From Sphingomonas elodea ATCC 31461 (GTDB taxonomy: Bacteria; Pseudomonadota; Alphaproteobacteria; Sphingomonadales; Sphingomonadaceae), in NCBI RefSeq assembly GCF_000226955.1, contig NZ_AGFU01000123.1, forward strand, positions 1-64,000: a stretch of DNA of 64,000 nt, given 5' to 3'. Below, piece after piece: positions 27,693-35,558 of the stretch. The notes below the pieces were generated by a model. It saw nothing but the letters and a program-made list of their open reading frames with translations, searched no databases and had not been told where the DNA came from. A program made the translations under genes and the position numbers. Each line of letters starts with the position of its first letter. Position 1 is the stretch's first letter.

Positions 27693-29612
27693 TCAGCGCG
27701 GCACGGTGAATCCTCCGATTTCGGCGATCGCCAGCTTCGGTTCTGGCAGGGCGGTCTCGGCGAAGGTCAGACGCAGGAAACGCGCCGGACGCACGCGAGC
27801 AAAACCGATTCGCTGCGTGGATAGCGCATAAGCAATGTTGCTGAACTCACCGGTAGCAGCGGGCTCCCAATTGGTCCCGTCGGTACTGGTCTCGGCCTTG
27901 TAGCCCTTGGGCGGTGCGGCATCGGTCATCACATGCCGCGACGGGGTGAGGCTGAAACCGGCGAGCACGGTGCTGGCGCCGAGGTCGATCTCGACGGCCG
28001 CAGCGGTGCCGGGTCGCGGGGCTGGCAGGGTCCAGATCGTGCCGGGGTCGCGATCCAGCAGCTTTTCGGCACCGGGCGCCGGCGCGGCAGCGATCGTCCA
28101 GCCGCGCGTGTCGAGCACGGTCGGGTCCGACGAGACGATCGGCGCAACCGGCACCGGCGCCACCGAGCGGAACAGCGAAAATTCGCTGATCGCCGGACAG
28201 GCAGGCGCCTCGAGAATACGCAGGCGGACGCGGCGCGGCGCGATCGGCTGGGGCAGGCGCAGGATGCGCTGGGCGGAGATGCACTGCTTTTCCGCCAGTT
28301 GCTGCCAGACGCCGTCGATCTCCGCATCCACCGCAAAGCGCGTGACGCGCACGCCCAGCGGCAGATATTCGCGCAGGCGGATCACGTCGAAACGGGTACC
28401 CGGCTTCAGATCGAGGGTGAGGGTGGGCGTCTTGGCGGCGTCGGGGGTAGACCAGTAGGTCTCGCGATTGTCGTCGAGCACGCGCGCCGCCTCGAAGCCG
28501 GGCCCGCGCACGGCGCTGGCATGGGCGACGGCGCCCTTGGCCAGATCCTGCGCGAAGGTGGCGCGGATGGCGTCGCCGAAGCTCTTGAGGATTTTCACGT
28601 CCTGGTCGGCGATGCGGCCACGGCGATCCGGCGGCAGGTTGAGGTTTAGGTTGGTGCCGCGCCCGACCGACTCGTCATAGAGCTGGATCAGCCGCTCCGG
28701 ACTCTTCACCCGCGAGTCCTCATCGGCATGATAGAACCAGCCGGGGCGGATCGAGACGTCCGTTTCCGCCGGCCACCAAAGTTCGCCGCCGCGTACGCCG
28801 GCATTGCCCTCGCTCTGAACATAGGGGTGGTTGGGCATGGTCGGCCAGCAGGGATCGCCCGCCACGCCGTCCTCATTGCCCACCCAGCGGATATCGGCGC
28901 CGAGCGGATCGAAGGTGCAGGCGTCGGGCTGCAGCTTGTGGACCAGCGCGATGATCGACGGCCAGTTGTAATAGGCGGGCGCATCGATCTTCCGCGTCTC
29001 GCGCGCGCCGCCATAATAGCCGTCGCCGCCGTTCGCGCCGTCGAACCAGACCTCGAACAGCTTGCCGTAGCGGGTGCACAGCTCGGTCAACTGCGCGCGG
29101 TAATAGGTGATGTAGCCCGGGCGGCCATAGTCCGCGTGGTTGCGGTCCCAGGGCGAGAGATAGACGCCGAAGGGCAGGCCGGCGCGCGCGCATGCATCGG
29201 ACATCTCGCGGACGATGTCGCCCTTGCCGCCCTTGTAGGGGCTGTTGCGGATGCAATGCTCGGTCAGCTTGGTCGGCCACAGGCAGAAGCCGTCATGGTG
29301 CTTGCAGACGAGGATCAGGCCCTTCAGCCCGCCCGCCTTGGCGGCGGCGACGATCTGGTCGGCGCTGAAATCCGTGGGGTTGAAGGTCTTGGGATCTTCA
29401 TCGCCAAAGCCCCATTCCTTGTCGGTGAAGGTATTCACCGAAAAGTGGATGAAGGCATATTGCTCGCGCTGGTGCCATTTCCACTGGCGGGCGGAGGGCG
29501 TCGCCCCGAACGGCTTGGGCGCGGAAGCCTTGGCGGTGCCGGTCGCCGCATGCGCCAGCGCCGGCGAGGCGAGGCCGGCGGCGACGAGCGCACGGCGGGA
29601 AAGGGTCGTCAT
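27693..29612 (-). CDS. GH29 alpha-L-fucosidase
   Basis: 639 residues from ATG 29612 (MTTLSRRALVAAGLASPALA), an exported precursor. The catalytic domain spans about 35-350. It has FIHFSVNTFTDKEWGFGDED, then KHHDGFCLW and the nucleophile region LFEVWFDGANG (Asp191), all typical of GH29. The C-terminal half has two beta-sandwich, discoidin/CBM32-like domains (about 365-505 and 530-639). The ATGA overlap with the preceding hydrolase makes it the last gene of the operon. It would remove core alpha-1,3-fucose or Lewis-type alpha-1,4-fucose of plant N-glycans; the linkage is inferred from context. It lies in the periplasm or at the cell surface. Confidence 0.92.
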   Translation of the reverse strand: MTTLSRRALVAAGLASPALAHAATGTAKASAPKPFGATPSARQWKWHQREQYAFIHFSVNTFTDKEWGFGDEDPKTFNPTDFSADQIVAAAKAGGLKGLILVCKHHDGFCLWPTKLTEHCIRNSPYKGGKGDIVREMSDACARAGLPFGVYLSPWDRNHADYGRPGYITYYRAQLTELCTRYGKLFEVWFDGANGGDGYYGGARETRKIDAPAYYNWPSIIALVHKLQPDACTFDPLGADIRWVGNEDGVAGDPCWPTMPNHPYVQSEGNAGVRGGELWWPAETDVSIRPGWFYHADEDSRVKSPERLIQLYDESVGRGTNLNLNLPPDRRGRIADQDVKILKSFGDAIRATFAQDLAKGAVAHASAVRGPGFEAARVLDDNRETYWSTPDAAKTPTLTLDLKPGTRFDVIRLREYLPLGVRVTRFAVDAEIDGVWQQLAEKQCISAQRILRLPQPIAPRRVRLRILEAPACPAISEFSLFRSVAPVPVAPIVSSDPTVLDTRGWTIAAAPAPGAEKLLDRDPGTIWTLPAPRPGTAAAVEIDLGASTVLAGFSLTPSRHVMTDAAPPKGYKAETSTDGTNWEPAATGEFSNIAYALSTQRIGFARVRPARFLRLTFAETALPEPKLAIAEIGGFTVPR

Positions 29613-31810
29613 TTGCGTTCTCCGGAGAGGGGTTCGGGGATGAGCCAGGTCTCGGCGACCTGATGGCCACGGCCGCTGCCGCCCATGCCGGCGGGCCGCG
29701 TCCAGGCGAGATCGAGGGTGCCGCCACGCGTGGCGGCGGCGGGAATGTCGAATGCCACCGTCATCGGGTTGGTCTTGCGGTCGAGCGGGGGGTGGATCTC
29801 GATGCTGCCATTGGCGACGAGGCGCATCGGCAGCCAATAGTCCTCGCCGGCATAGGTGGCGACAAGACGGTAGCGGCGCCTGCGATCGAGGCCGGTGTAG
29901 CGGAGCCGCAGCGGGGCGTCGTACAGGCTTTCGGCATAGCTGATCCACGCCATCCGCCAGCCGTCGTTCGGGGTGCGATCGGCGATGCCGTCCACCGCGC
30001 CGTGGAAGCGCAGCGGATCGGCCATCGGGCTGCTGCCGCGCACGAGGTGCGGGGCGTTCGAAGGATCGCCGAGATCGTCGTACAGCGCGCCCTCGCGCTG
30101 GCGTTCATGGTCGGCCAGCTGCGCGGGCGTGCGGGTGGCGAGCTGGCGCTCGATCCAGACGCGGTCGTTCAGGTCGACATCGACGCGATCGAGATTGGCG
30201 CCGCGCTCGATCGTGGTGGCGCCGTACAGCTGCACGCTGAGCTGCAGCCGCGCGCCCTGCCACAGCCGCTCCGCCAGCGCGAACAGCAGGGTACGCAGGG
30301 CGGGCACGGGCGCCGGATCGGCCTCCGCCAGTCGCGCGCGGGCGGTGGCGGCATCGGGTGCGGCGAGCGCGGCGGCCTCGCGGGCGCGCGCGGCGATCAG
30401 GCGGTGGCGGACGATGGCGTCGTACACCGCACGGTAGCGGAGCGCGTCGATCCGCCAATCGGCCCAGGGGGCGGGCCTGAGGCTGTCGACCAGCGCCAGC
30501 GTCGCGTCGATCCGGGCGTTGCGGGCGGGATCGCCGATCCAATTGTCTTCCAGCGCGAAGAGCGCCCTGGCGCCGGCGGGATCGCCGAGAAAGGCACGGG
30601 CATAGTCGCGGGCGAACGCCTCCGGCGTGACGCGCGGATCCCAGCCGAGACGGAACCAGAGGAACTGGTTCGCATCGTCGTTCACCCCTTCCGAATAGGT
30701 GACGAAGCCGCTGCTGCCGGGATCGAGGTGGCGGAACAGCGCCGTCATCGCGCGCGGACGCGGGTTGATCGGCTCGCGGCCTTCGGTGAGCGCGAAGGCC
30801 GGGCTCCAGCGGTCGACCGGCACCTGGGCGTGCATGGTGTGGGCGACGTCCGGGTAGAGCAGCAGCTGCATGCCGGCGGGCAGATGGCGGCGTTGGACGG
30901 CGACAGGATCGCGCGTCTGCGGCCCGGCGAAGATGCCGGTCAGCCAGCGCGGGCGGCGGGCAAGCTGGGCGTAGAAGGCGTCGAGCCCGGCGGCGTCGAA
31001 GCCCTGGGTGGATATCCACACGGCGGCCGCGGGATTGCGGGCGCGCAGCGCCGCCGCTTCGTCTGCGACGAGGGGAAAGAGGTTGGCGGGGGCGGCATGG
31101 CCGGGGTCGCCGCCGGGGACGTAGAGGGCATCCACCTGCGGCAGTTCGCCGAGCAGCGTGCGGAAGCGGGCGACCTCCGCGTCGCGCTCGGCCACGGTCG
31201 CATAGTCGTGCAGGTTGGGGTAATAGAGCGCGAAGTCGATGCCGAGCCGGTGGGCGATATTGCCGATGCCGCGCAGTGTTTCCAGCGGCGGGGCCGGGAA
31301 GAGCGGGCTGGTGGCGTCGTCGTCGGATACCGGCGCGATCACCTGCACGCCGCTGGCGCCCCACAGCGCGAAATCCTCGATCCGGCGCTGGAACATCGCC
31401 AGCGTCCAGGCATCGTAGCTGTTGTTCTTGGCGCGATAGCCGATCTGGGTGAGGCGCACCGGGCGGGCGGGGGCGCTGTCGTAGCGCAGCGGACGGGCGC
31501 CGGTGCGGAGGTACCAGCCGGCGCCGTAGACCAGCCCGCGCTGTCCCCGGGCCGTGATTACCAGCGTTTCGCCAATCCGCCGCACCGCAAATCCTTCGCG
31601 CGGGACGGTGCGGGGCGCCACCTTGCGCCACACCGTGCGCTGCCGTGCCGGGAGCGCCGCCTCGGCTGCACCGAGCGGCGCGAGCAGCACCCGCGCGCAC
31701 GGTGCGTGGCGCTCCACCAGCCGCGTGCGCAGCAGCGCCGCTGCGACCTCGCCGCCGGCACCGGCGGCAACGCAGGGCGTCGTCGTCAGAAGCGCGGCGG
31801 CGAGCAGCAT
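29609..31810 (-). CDS. Putative secreted glycoside hydrolase, family not recognised
   Basis: 733 residues with a signal peptide. The N-terminal 110 residues resemble the alpha/beta domain that precedes GH20, GH67 and GH84 barrels (VRRIGETLVITARGQRGLVY, then GAGWYLRT). The middle is probably a TIM barrel: FALWGASGVQVIAPVSDDDA, LGIDFALYYPNLHDYATVAE, DALYVPGGDPGHAAP, AAVWISTQGFDAAGLDAFYA, and FVTYSEGVNDDANQFLWFRL, which holds candidate acidic catalytic residues. An all-alpha segment and a C-terminal beta domain follow. I cannot assign a CAZy family. Wedged by one-base TGATG and ATGA overlaps between GH92 and GH29 genes, it must act on the same N-glycan. The missing step could be an endo-acting chitobiose cleavage or a xylosidase/hexosaminidase step. 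Confidence 0.7.
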   Translation of the reverse strand: MLLAAALLTTTPCVAAGAGGEVAAALLRTRLVERHAPCARVLLAPLGAAEAALPARQRTVWRKVAPRTVPREGFAVRRIGETLVITARGQRGLVYGAGWYLRTGARPLRYDSAPARPVRLTQIGYRAKNNSYDAWTLAMFQRRIEDFALWGASGVQVIAPVSDDDATSPLFPAPPLETLRGIGNIAHRLGIDFALYYPNLHDYATVAERDAEVARFRTLLGELPQVDALYVPGGDPGHAAPANLFPLVADEAAALRARNPAAAVWISTQGFDAAGLDAFYAQLARRPRWLTGIFAGPQTRDPVAVQRRHLPAGMQLLLYPDVAHTMHAQVPVDRWSPAFALTEGREPINPRPRAMTALFRHLDPGSSGFVTYSEGVNDDANQFLWFRLGWDPRVTPEAFARDYARAFLGDPAGARALFALEDNWIGDPARNARIDATLALVDSLRPAPWADWRIDALRYRAVYDAIVRHRLIAARAREAAALAAPDAATARARLAEADPAPVPALRTLLFALAERLWQGARLQLSVQLYGATTIERGANLDRVDVDLNDRVWIERQLATRTPAQLADHERQREGALYDDLGDPSNAPHLVRGSSPMADPLRFHGAVDGIADRTPNDGWRMAWISYAESLYDAPLRLRYTGLDRRRRYRLVATYAGEDYWLPMRLVANGSIEIHPPLDRKTNPMTVAFDIPAAATRGGTLDLAWTRPAGMGGSGRGHQVAETWLIPEPLSGERK

Positions 31811-34131
31811 CAGCCGGGCGTACGTCCGTTGGAGGGCGGACGATCGGCCGGCGCACGACCGAAGGCGGGGTTGGGCGTAGCCGACATGGTGAAACGCAAC
31901 GTGCCGCCCTTAACCAGATCGGCGTGCGCGATCCAGCTTTTTGTCCAGGGGCGGCCGTTCCAGGTGACGGCGACGACGTAGGGCGTGTCGGCGCGGTTGC
32001 CTGGCGCCTCGATCACCAGCCGCTTGCCCGCGCCCACCGTCACCTCGGCGCGCTCGAATAAAGGTGAGCCGAACACGTACACGGCCTCCACCGGATCGAC
32101 GGGGTAGAAGCCCAGCGCCGAAAAGACGAACCAGGCGCTCATCTGGCCGCAATCGTCGTTGCCGATGATGCCGTCGGGGTCGTTCTTGTACATCTCCGTG
32201 CAGAGACGTCGCACCATCGCCTGCGTCTTCCACGGCGCGCCGCAATAGGCATAGAGATACGGCGCGTGCTGATCGGGCTCGTTGCCGTGTGCATATTGGC
32301 CGACCAGCCCCGAGATATCGGGCGGCGCATTGGCGGGCAGGGTGGAGGGCGCGTTGAACAGCGCGTCGAGCTTCGCCTCGAACTTCGCGTCGCCGCCCAT
32401 ATGCGCGATCAGGCCGTGCACGTCGTGCTGGTTGAGGAAGGTCGCCTGCCAGCCATTCGCCTCGGTATAGTCGCGCCACCAGGGCTTGGGCATGTGGCCG
32501 AGCTGGATCGGATCATAGGGCGTCCACCAGCTGCCATCGGCGAACCGGGGCCGCGCGAAGCCGATGCTGCCATCGATCACGTTGCGCCAGTTGCCCGAAC
32601 GCGTGGCGAGCCGGGCCGCATCCCCCTTCTCACCGATCGCGGCGGCGAGGTGCGACGAGGCCCAGTCGTCATAGGCATATTCCTGGGTGCGGCTGACGCT
32701 TTCCCACCATTTGTCGGCGGGAACATAGCCAAGCTTGTCGTAGAGATCGCGGCCCTTGCTGTTGTCGAGATCCTTCGCGGTGAAATCGAAGCTGCGGCGG
32801 CGGATGGCCGGCCAGGCAGCGGCGTAGTCGGCCGGAATGCCCTTGGCCTGCGCCTCGGCGAGCGGCACGACGCCGTGCCAGCCGATCATCGTGCCGGTCT
32901 CCTTGCCCTGCAGCGGCCAGACCAGCGGGCCATAGGGCGACTGGGCGGTCTGGCGGATCAGGTCATCGACCAGCGACTTGACGCGGGCAGGCGCGATCAG
33001 GGTGAGCAGCGGGTGCAGCGCACGATAGGTGTCCCACAAGGAGTAGGTGCTGTACGCCGCGCCGCCCTTGGGCACGGTGTGGATCTGCCCGTCCATGCCG
33101 AGATAGCGGCCATCGACGTCCGAAAACAGCGTGGGCGCCAGCTGGGCGTGGTAGAGCGCGGTGGTGAGGATCGTGCGCTGGTCTTCGGTGCCGCCTTCGA
33201 CGCGGACGGCGTCCAGCGCCGGTTGCCACCGGGCGGTGGCTTCGCGGCGGGTGGCATCGAAGTCCCAATGTCTCGCTTCGGTGACCAGATTCGCGCGGGC
33301 GCCGGCGAGATCGACCCCGGAAATGCCACAACGCATTATGATCGGGGCCTTTCCTGCGTCCGCATAGTGCAGCACCGCCTTCAGTCTCCGTCCGGTGACG
33401 TGGCGCGTGCCGGCCGGTTGCGCGGCATCGTCATCGGCGTAGAGCGTGATCCGATCGGGCTGGCGCGAGAGCTGGAGCGCGAAAAAGATCTTGCGGCCCT
33501 TGGCCCAGCGAAAGACTTGTCGCTGCCCGGTGATCATGCCGTTGGGCGCCACGTCGATCACCGCGTCGGCGATCAGTGGCGGGCTGTCCGAACTGTCGAG
33601 CACGAGGTGCGACAGGTCGAGCAGGATATGCCCGGGGCCGGCGGGAAAAGTGTAGCGATGCCAACCGGTTCGCTCGGTCACGGTCACTTCCGCGCGGACG
33701 CCGTTTTCCAGGGCCACGCTGTAATAACCGGGCTCGGCGCGCTCGTCCTGATAGCGCTGGCGATAGCCGGTCTCCGGCTTTTCGCGCGTGCCGGGCTGCA
33801 ACACCACCGGTCCCCGGCCGGGGACAACGAGCAGATCGAGCATGTCGCCGATGCCGGTGCCCGAGAGATGCGTGTGCGAGAAGCCGAGGATCGAGCCGTC
33901 TGTGTGGTAATAGCCCGAGCAGGTTTCCCAGCGCTCGACACCGGTATCGGGGCTCAGCTGCACCATGCCGAAGGGCAGCGATGCGCCCGGATAGGTGTGG
34001 CCGGTGCCGCCGGTGCCGATGAACAGATTTGCTGCAGTGCGGCGAGCGGTCTGGGCGCGGGCGAAACGCGGGGCCGCGGCTGCGGCGATGCCGATCGCGC
34101 TGGTGGCAAGAAGGTTGCGGCGGGAGAGCAT
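31810..34131 (-). CDS. GH92 alpha-mannosidase (NixK-like)
   Basis: 773 residues from ATG 34131 (a GTG three bases earlier is possible); the signal peptide resembles a Tat type (LSRRNLLATSAIGIAAAAAP). GH92 signatures are clear: NLFIGTGGTGHTYPGASLPF with GMVQLSPDT, then GYYHTDGSILGFSHTHLSGT, then HGNEPDQHAPYLY, and GNDDCGQMSAWFVFSALGFY, which carries the paired catalytic Asp residues; these enzymes need calcium. In the Xanthomonas N-glycan cluster the GH92 enzyme NixK removes the alpha-1,3-linked mannose first, allowing the GH3 and GH125 enzymes to follow; the same families are adjacent here. The stop codon of GH125 and this start overlap as TGATG, with AGGAG upstream. Confidence 0.93.
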   Translation of the reverse strand: MLSRRNLLATSAIGIAAAAAPRFARAQTARRTAANLFIGTGGTGHTYPGASLPFGMVQLSPDTGVERWETCSGYYHTDGSILGFSHTHLSGTGIGDMLDLLVVPGRGPVVLQPGTREKPETGYRQRYQDERAEPGYYSVALENGVRAEVTVTERTGWHRYTFPAGPGHILLDLSHLVLDSSDSPPLIADAVIDVAPNGMITGQRQVFRWAKGRKIFFALQLSRQPDRITLYADDDAAQPAGTRHVTGRRLKAVLHYADAGKAPIIMRCGISGVDLAGARANLVTEARHWDFDATRREATARWQPALDAVRVEGGTEDQRTILTTALYHAQLAPTLFSDVDGRYLGMDGQIHTVPKGGAAYSTYSLWDTYRALHPLLTLIAPARVKSLVDDLIRQTAQSPYGPLVWPLQGKETGTMIGWHGVVPLAEAQAKGIPADYAAAWPAIRRRSFDFTAKDLDNSKGRDLYDKLGYVPADKWWESVSRTQEYAYDDWASSHLAAAIGEKGDAARLATRSGNWRNVIDGSIGFARPRFADGSWWTPYDPIQLGHMPKPWWRDYTEANGWQATFLNQHDVHGLIAHMGGDAKFEAKLDALFNAPSTLPANAPPDISGLVGQYAHGNEPDQHAPYLYAYCGAPWKTQAMVRRLCTEMYKNDPDGIIGNDDCGQMSAWFVFSALGFYPVDPVEAVYVFGSPLFERAEVTVGAGKRLVIEAPGNRADTPYVVAVTWNGRPWTKSWIAHADLVKGGTLRFTMSATPNPAFGRAPADRPPSNGRTPG

Positions 34132-35558
34132 CACAGGGTCTCCTGAAGGATCTTGGGCTGCGTGGCGGCCAGGTGGGCGAGCAGCTCGCCGAACAGGCCG
34201 TTGGCCCAGGCGAACCAGTCCCGCGTGAACTTCGCTGGGTCGTCCTGGTCGACGGCCTCGTGAATGAAGCCGGTGTTTGCATCGCTATTGCTAAGCATTC
34301 GCAAGATATTGCGAAGCATTCGCGGGTCGTGATCTTGCGAGAAACCACGTATAATCAATGACATCGGCCAAACCTGGCGCAAGCCGACGTGCGGGCCGCC
34401 GATCCCCTCGACCACCTTGCCGCGCGACCAATAGGGGTTGGCATCGCTCCACGCCGCGGCAGCCGTACGCTGCCACAACGGGTCGTTCCGATCGACGCAA
34501 CGCAGATAGGCGAGGCTGGAGAGCGACGGCACATTGGCGTCGTCCATGAAGATCGCATTGCCGAACCCATCGACTTCATAGGCGATCACCTCGCGCCCGT
34601 CGCGTAGCCGCATCGTGCCATAGGCGCGGAGCGCCTCCGTGATTTCACCGGCGAGAGACGTCGCTTCGTTCGCAAGTGCAGCATCCTGGCGCGCGGCCAT
34701 GGCGAGCGCCGCGAGTTCCCGCAGAACCGTCACTGCGAAATAATTGGCTGGAATGAGAAAAGGATAGACGCAGGAATCGTCCGACGGGCGGAATCCGGAG
34801 TGAATCAGCCCCACGGGCCGCGTCGGCGCGCCATAGCCGTCGAGCATCAGCGTTTCGGTCGGCCGATCGCTGTTGCGCAGGAAACGATAGGGGCCGGGGC
34901 CGTGTTTTCGCTGCTGCTCGCGGAAGGTGCGCAGGATGGCGCGGGCCGATTCCGCCCATTGCGCATCGAACGGCGTGACGTCGCCGGTCGCCTTCCAATA
35001 ATCATGTGCCAATCGAATGGGATAGCAGAGGCTGTCGATCTCCCACTTCCGCTCCGCGACGCCCGGCTTCATCTCGGTCTTGTCCGCCAGCGCCCAGCTG
35101 AGCTTGGTGCGGGCGTTCGGGTCCTCGAGAAAGGCGTTGGCGTAGGGATCGAGCAGGATACAGCGCGCCTGCCGCGCGATCAGCCCGTGATAGAGCCGAC
35201 GCAGCTCGGCATCGTCCTTGGCAAGATGCAGATAGGGCCGCACCTGTGCCGAGCTGTCGCGTAACCAGAGAGCGTCGATATCGCCGGTGATGACGAACGC
35301 ATCCGGTTTGCCGTCCACCACGCCCATCTTCACCGTGGTGTCGAGCGTGTTGGGATAGCAGTTGACGAACATCCAGCGCAGCTTCGGATCGGCGATCTGC
35401 CTGGAAACGCGGGCGATTTCGCGCTCCACCGCCTTGCTGACGAAGCGGCGGTCGGCGAGTGCCGGGCGCTTGCTCGCGAAGTCGGGGGCGGCGCCGGCGA
35501 ATGCGGGCGTGGCGGCGAGCGCGAGGCTCGAGCCGAGCAACGTGCGGCGATCGATCAT
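34131..35558 (-). CDS. GH125 exo-alpha-1,6-mannosidase (NixJ-like)
   Basis: 475 residues from MIDRRTLLGSSLALAATPAF, an exported precursor. GH125 features: CYPNTLDTTV, then ITGDIDALWLRDSSAQVRPY, YANAFLEDP, EIDSLCYPIRLAHDYWKATG, HSGFRPSDDSCVYPFLIPAN, and GFGNAIFMDDANVPSLSSLA. Family members are inverting exo-alpha-1,6-mannosidases. In Xanthomonas, NixJ (GH125) removes the alpha-1,6-mannose after xylose has gone. It overlaps GH3 by ATGA and GH92 by TGATG. The length is normal and no key block is missing. Confidence 0.93.
   Translation of the reverse strand: MIDRRTLLGSSLALAATPAFAGAAPDFASKRPALADRRFVSKAVEREIARVSRQIADPKLRWMFVNCYPNTLDTTVKMGVVDGKPDAFVITGDIDALWLRDSSAQVRPYLHLAKDDAELRRLYHGLIARQARCILLDPYANAFLEDPNARTKLSWALADKTEMKPGVAERKWEIDSLCYPIRLAHDYWKATGDVTPFDAQWAESARAILRTFREQQRKHGPGPYRFLRNSDRPTETLMLDGYGAPTRPVGLIHSGFRPSDDSCVYPFLIPANYFAVTVLRELAALAMAARQDAALANEATSLAGEITEALRAYGTMRLRDGREVIAYEVDGFGNAIFMDDANVPSLSSLAYLRCVDRNDPLWQRTAAAAWSDANPYWSRGKVVEGIGGPHVGLRQVWPMSLIIRGFSQDHDPRMLRNILRMLSNSDANTGFIHEAVDQDDPAKFTRDWFAWANGLFGELLAHLAATQPKILQETL

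Noticed and set aside
29663-34146. Long plus-strand frames opposite the GH29, GH92 and unassigned hydrolase genes
   Set aside because: Shadow frames of high-GC coding sequence; composition is Arg/Gly/Ala-rich without motifs, while the minus strand shows full catalytic signatures and overlapping starts.
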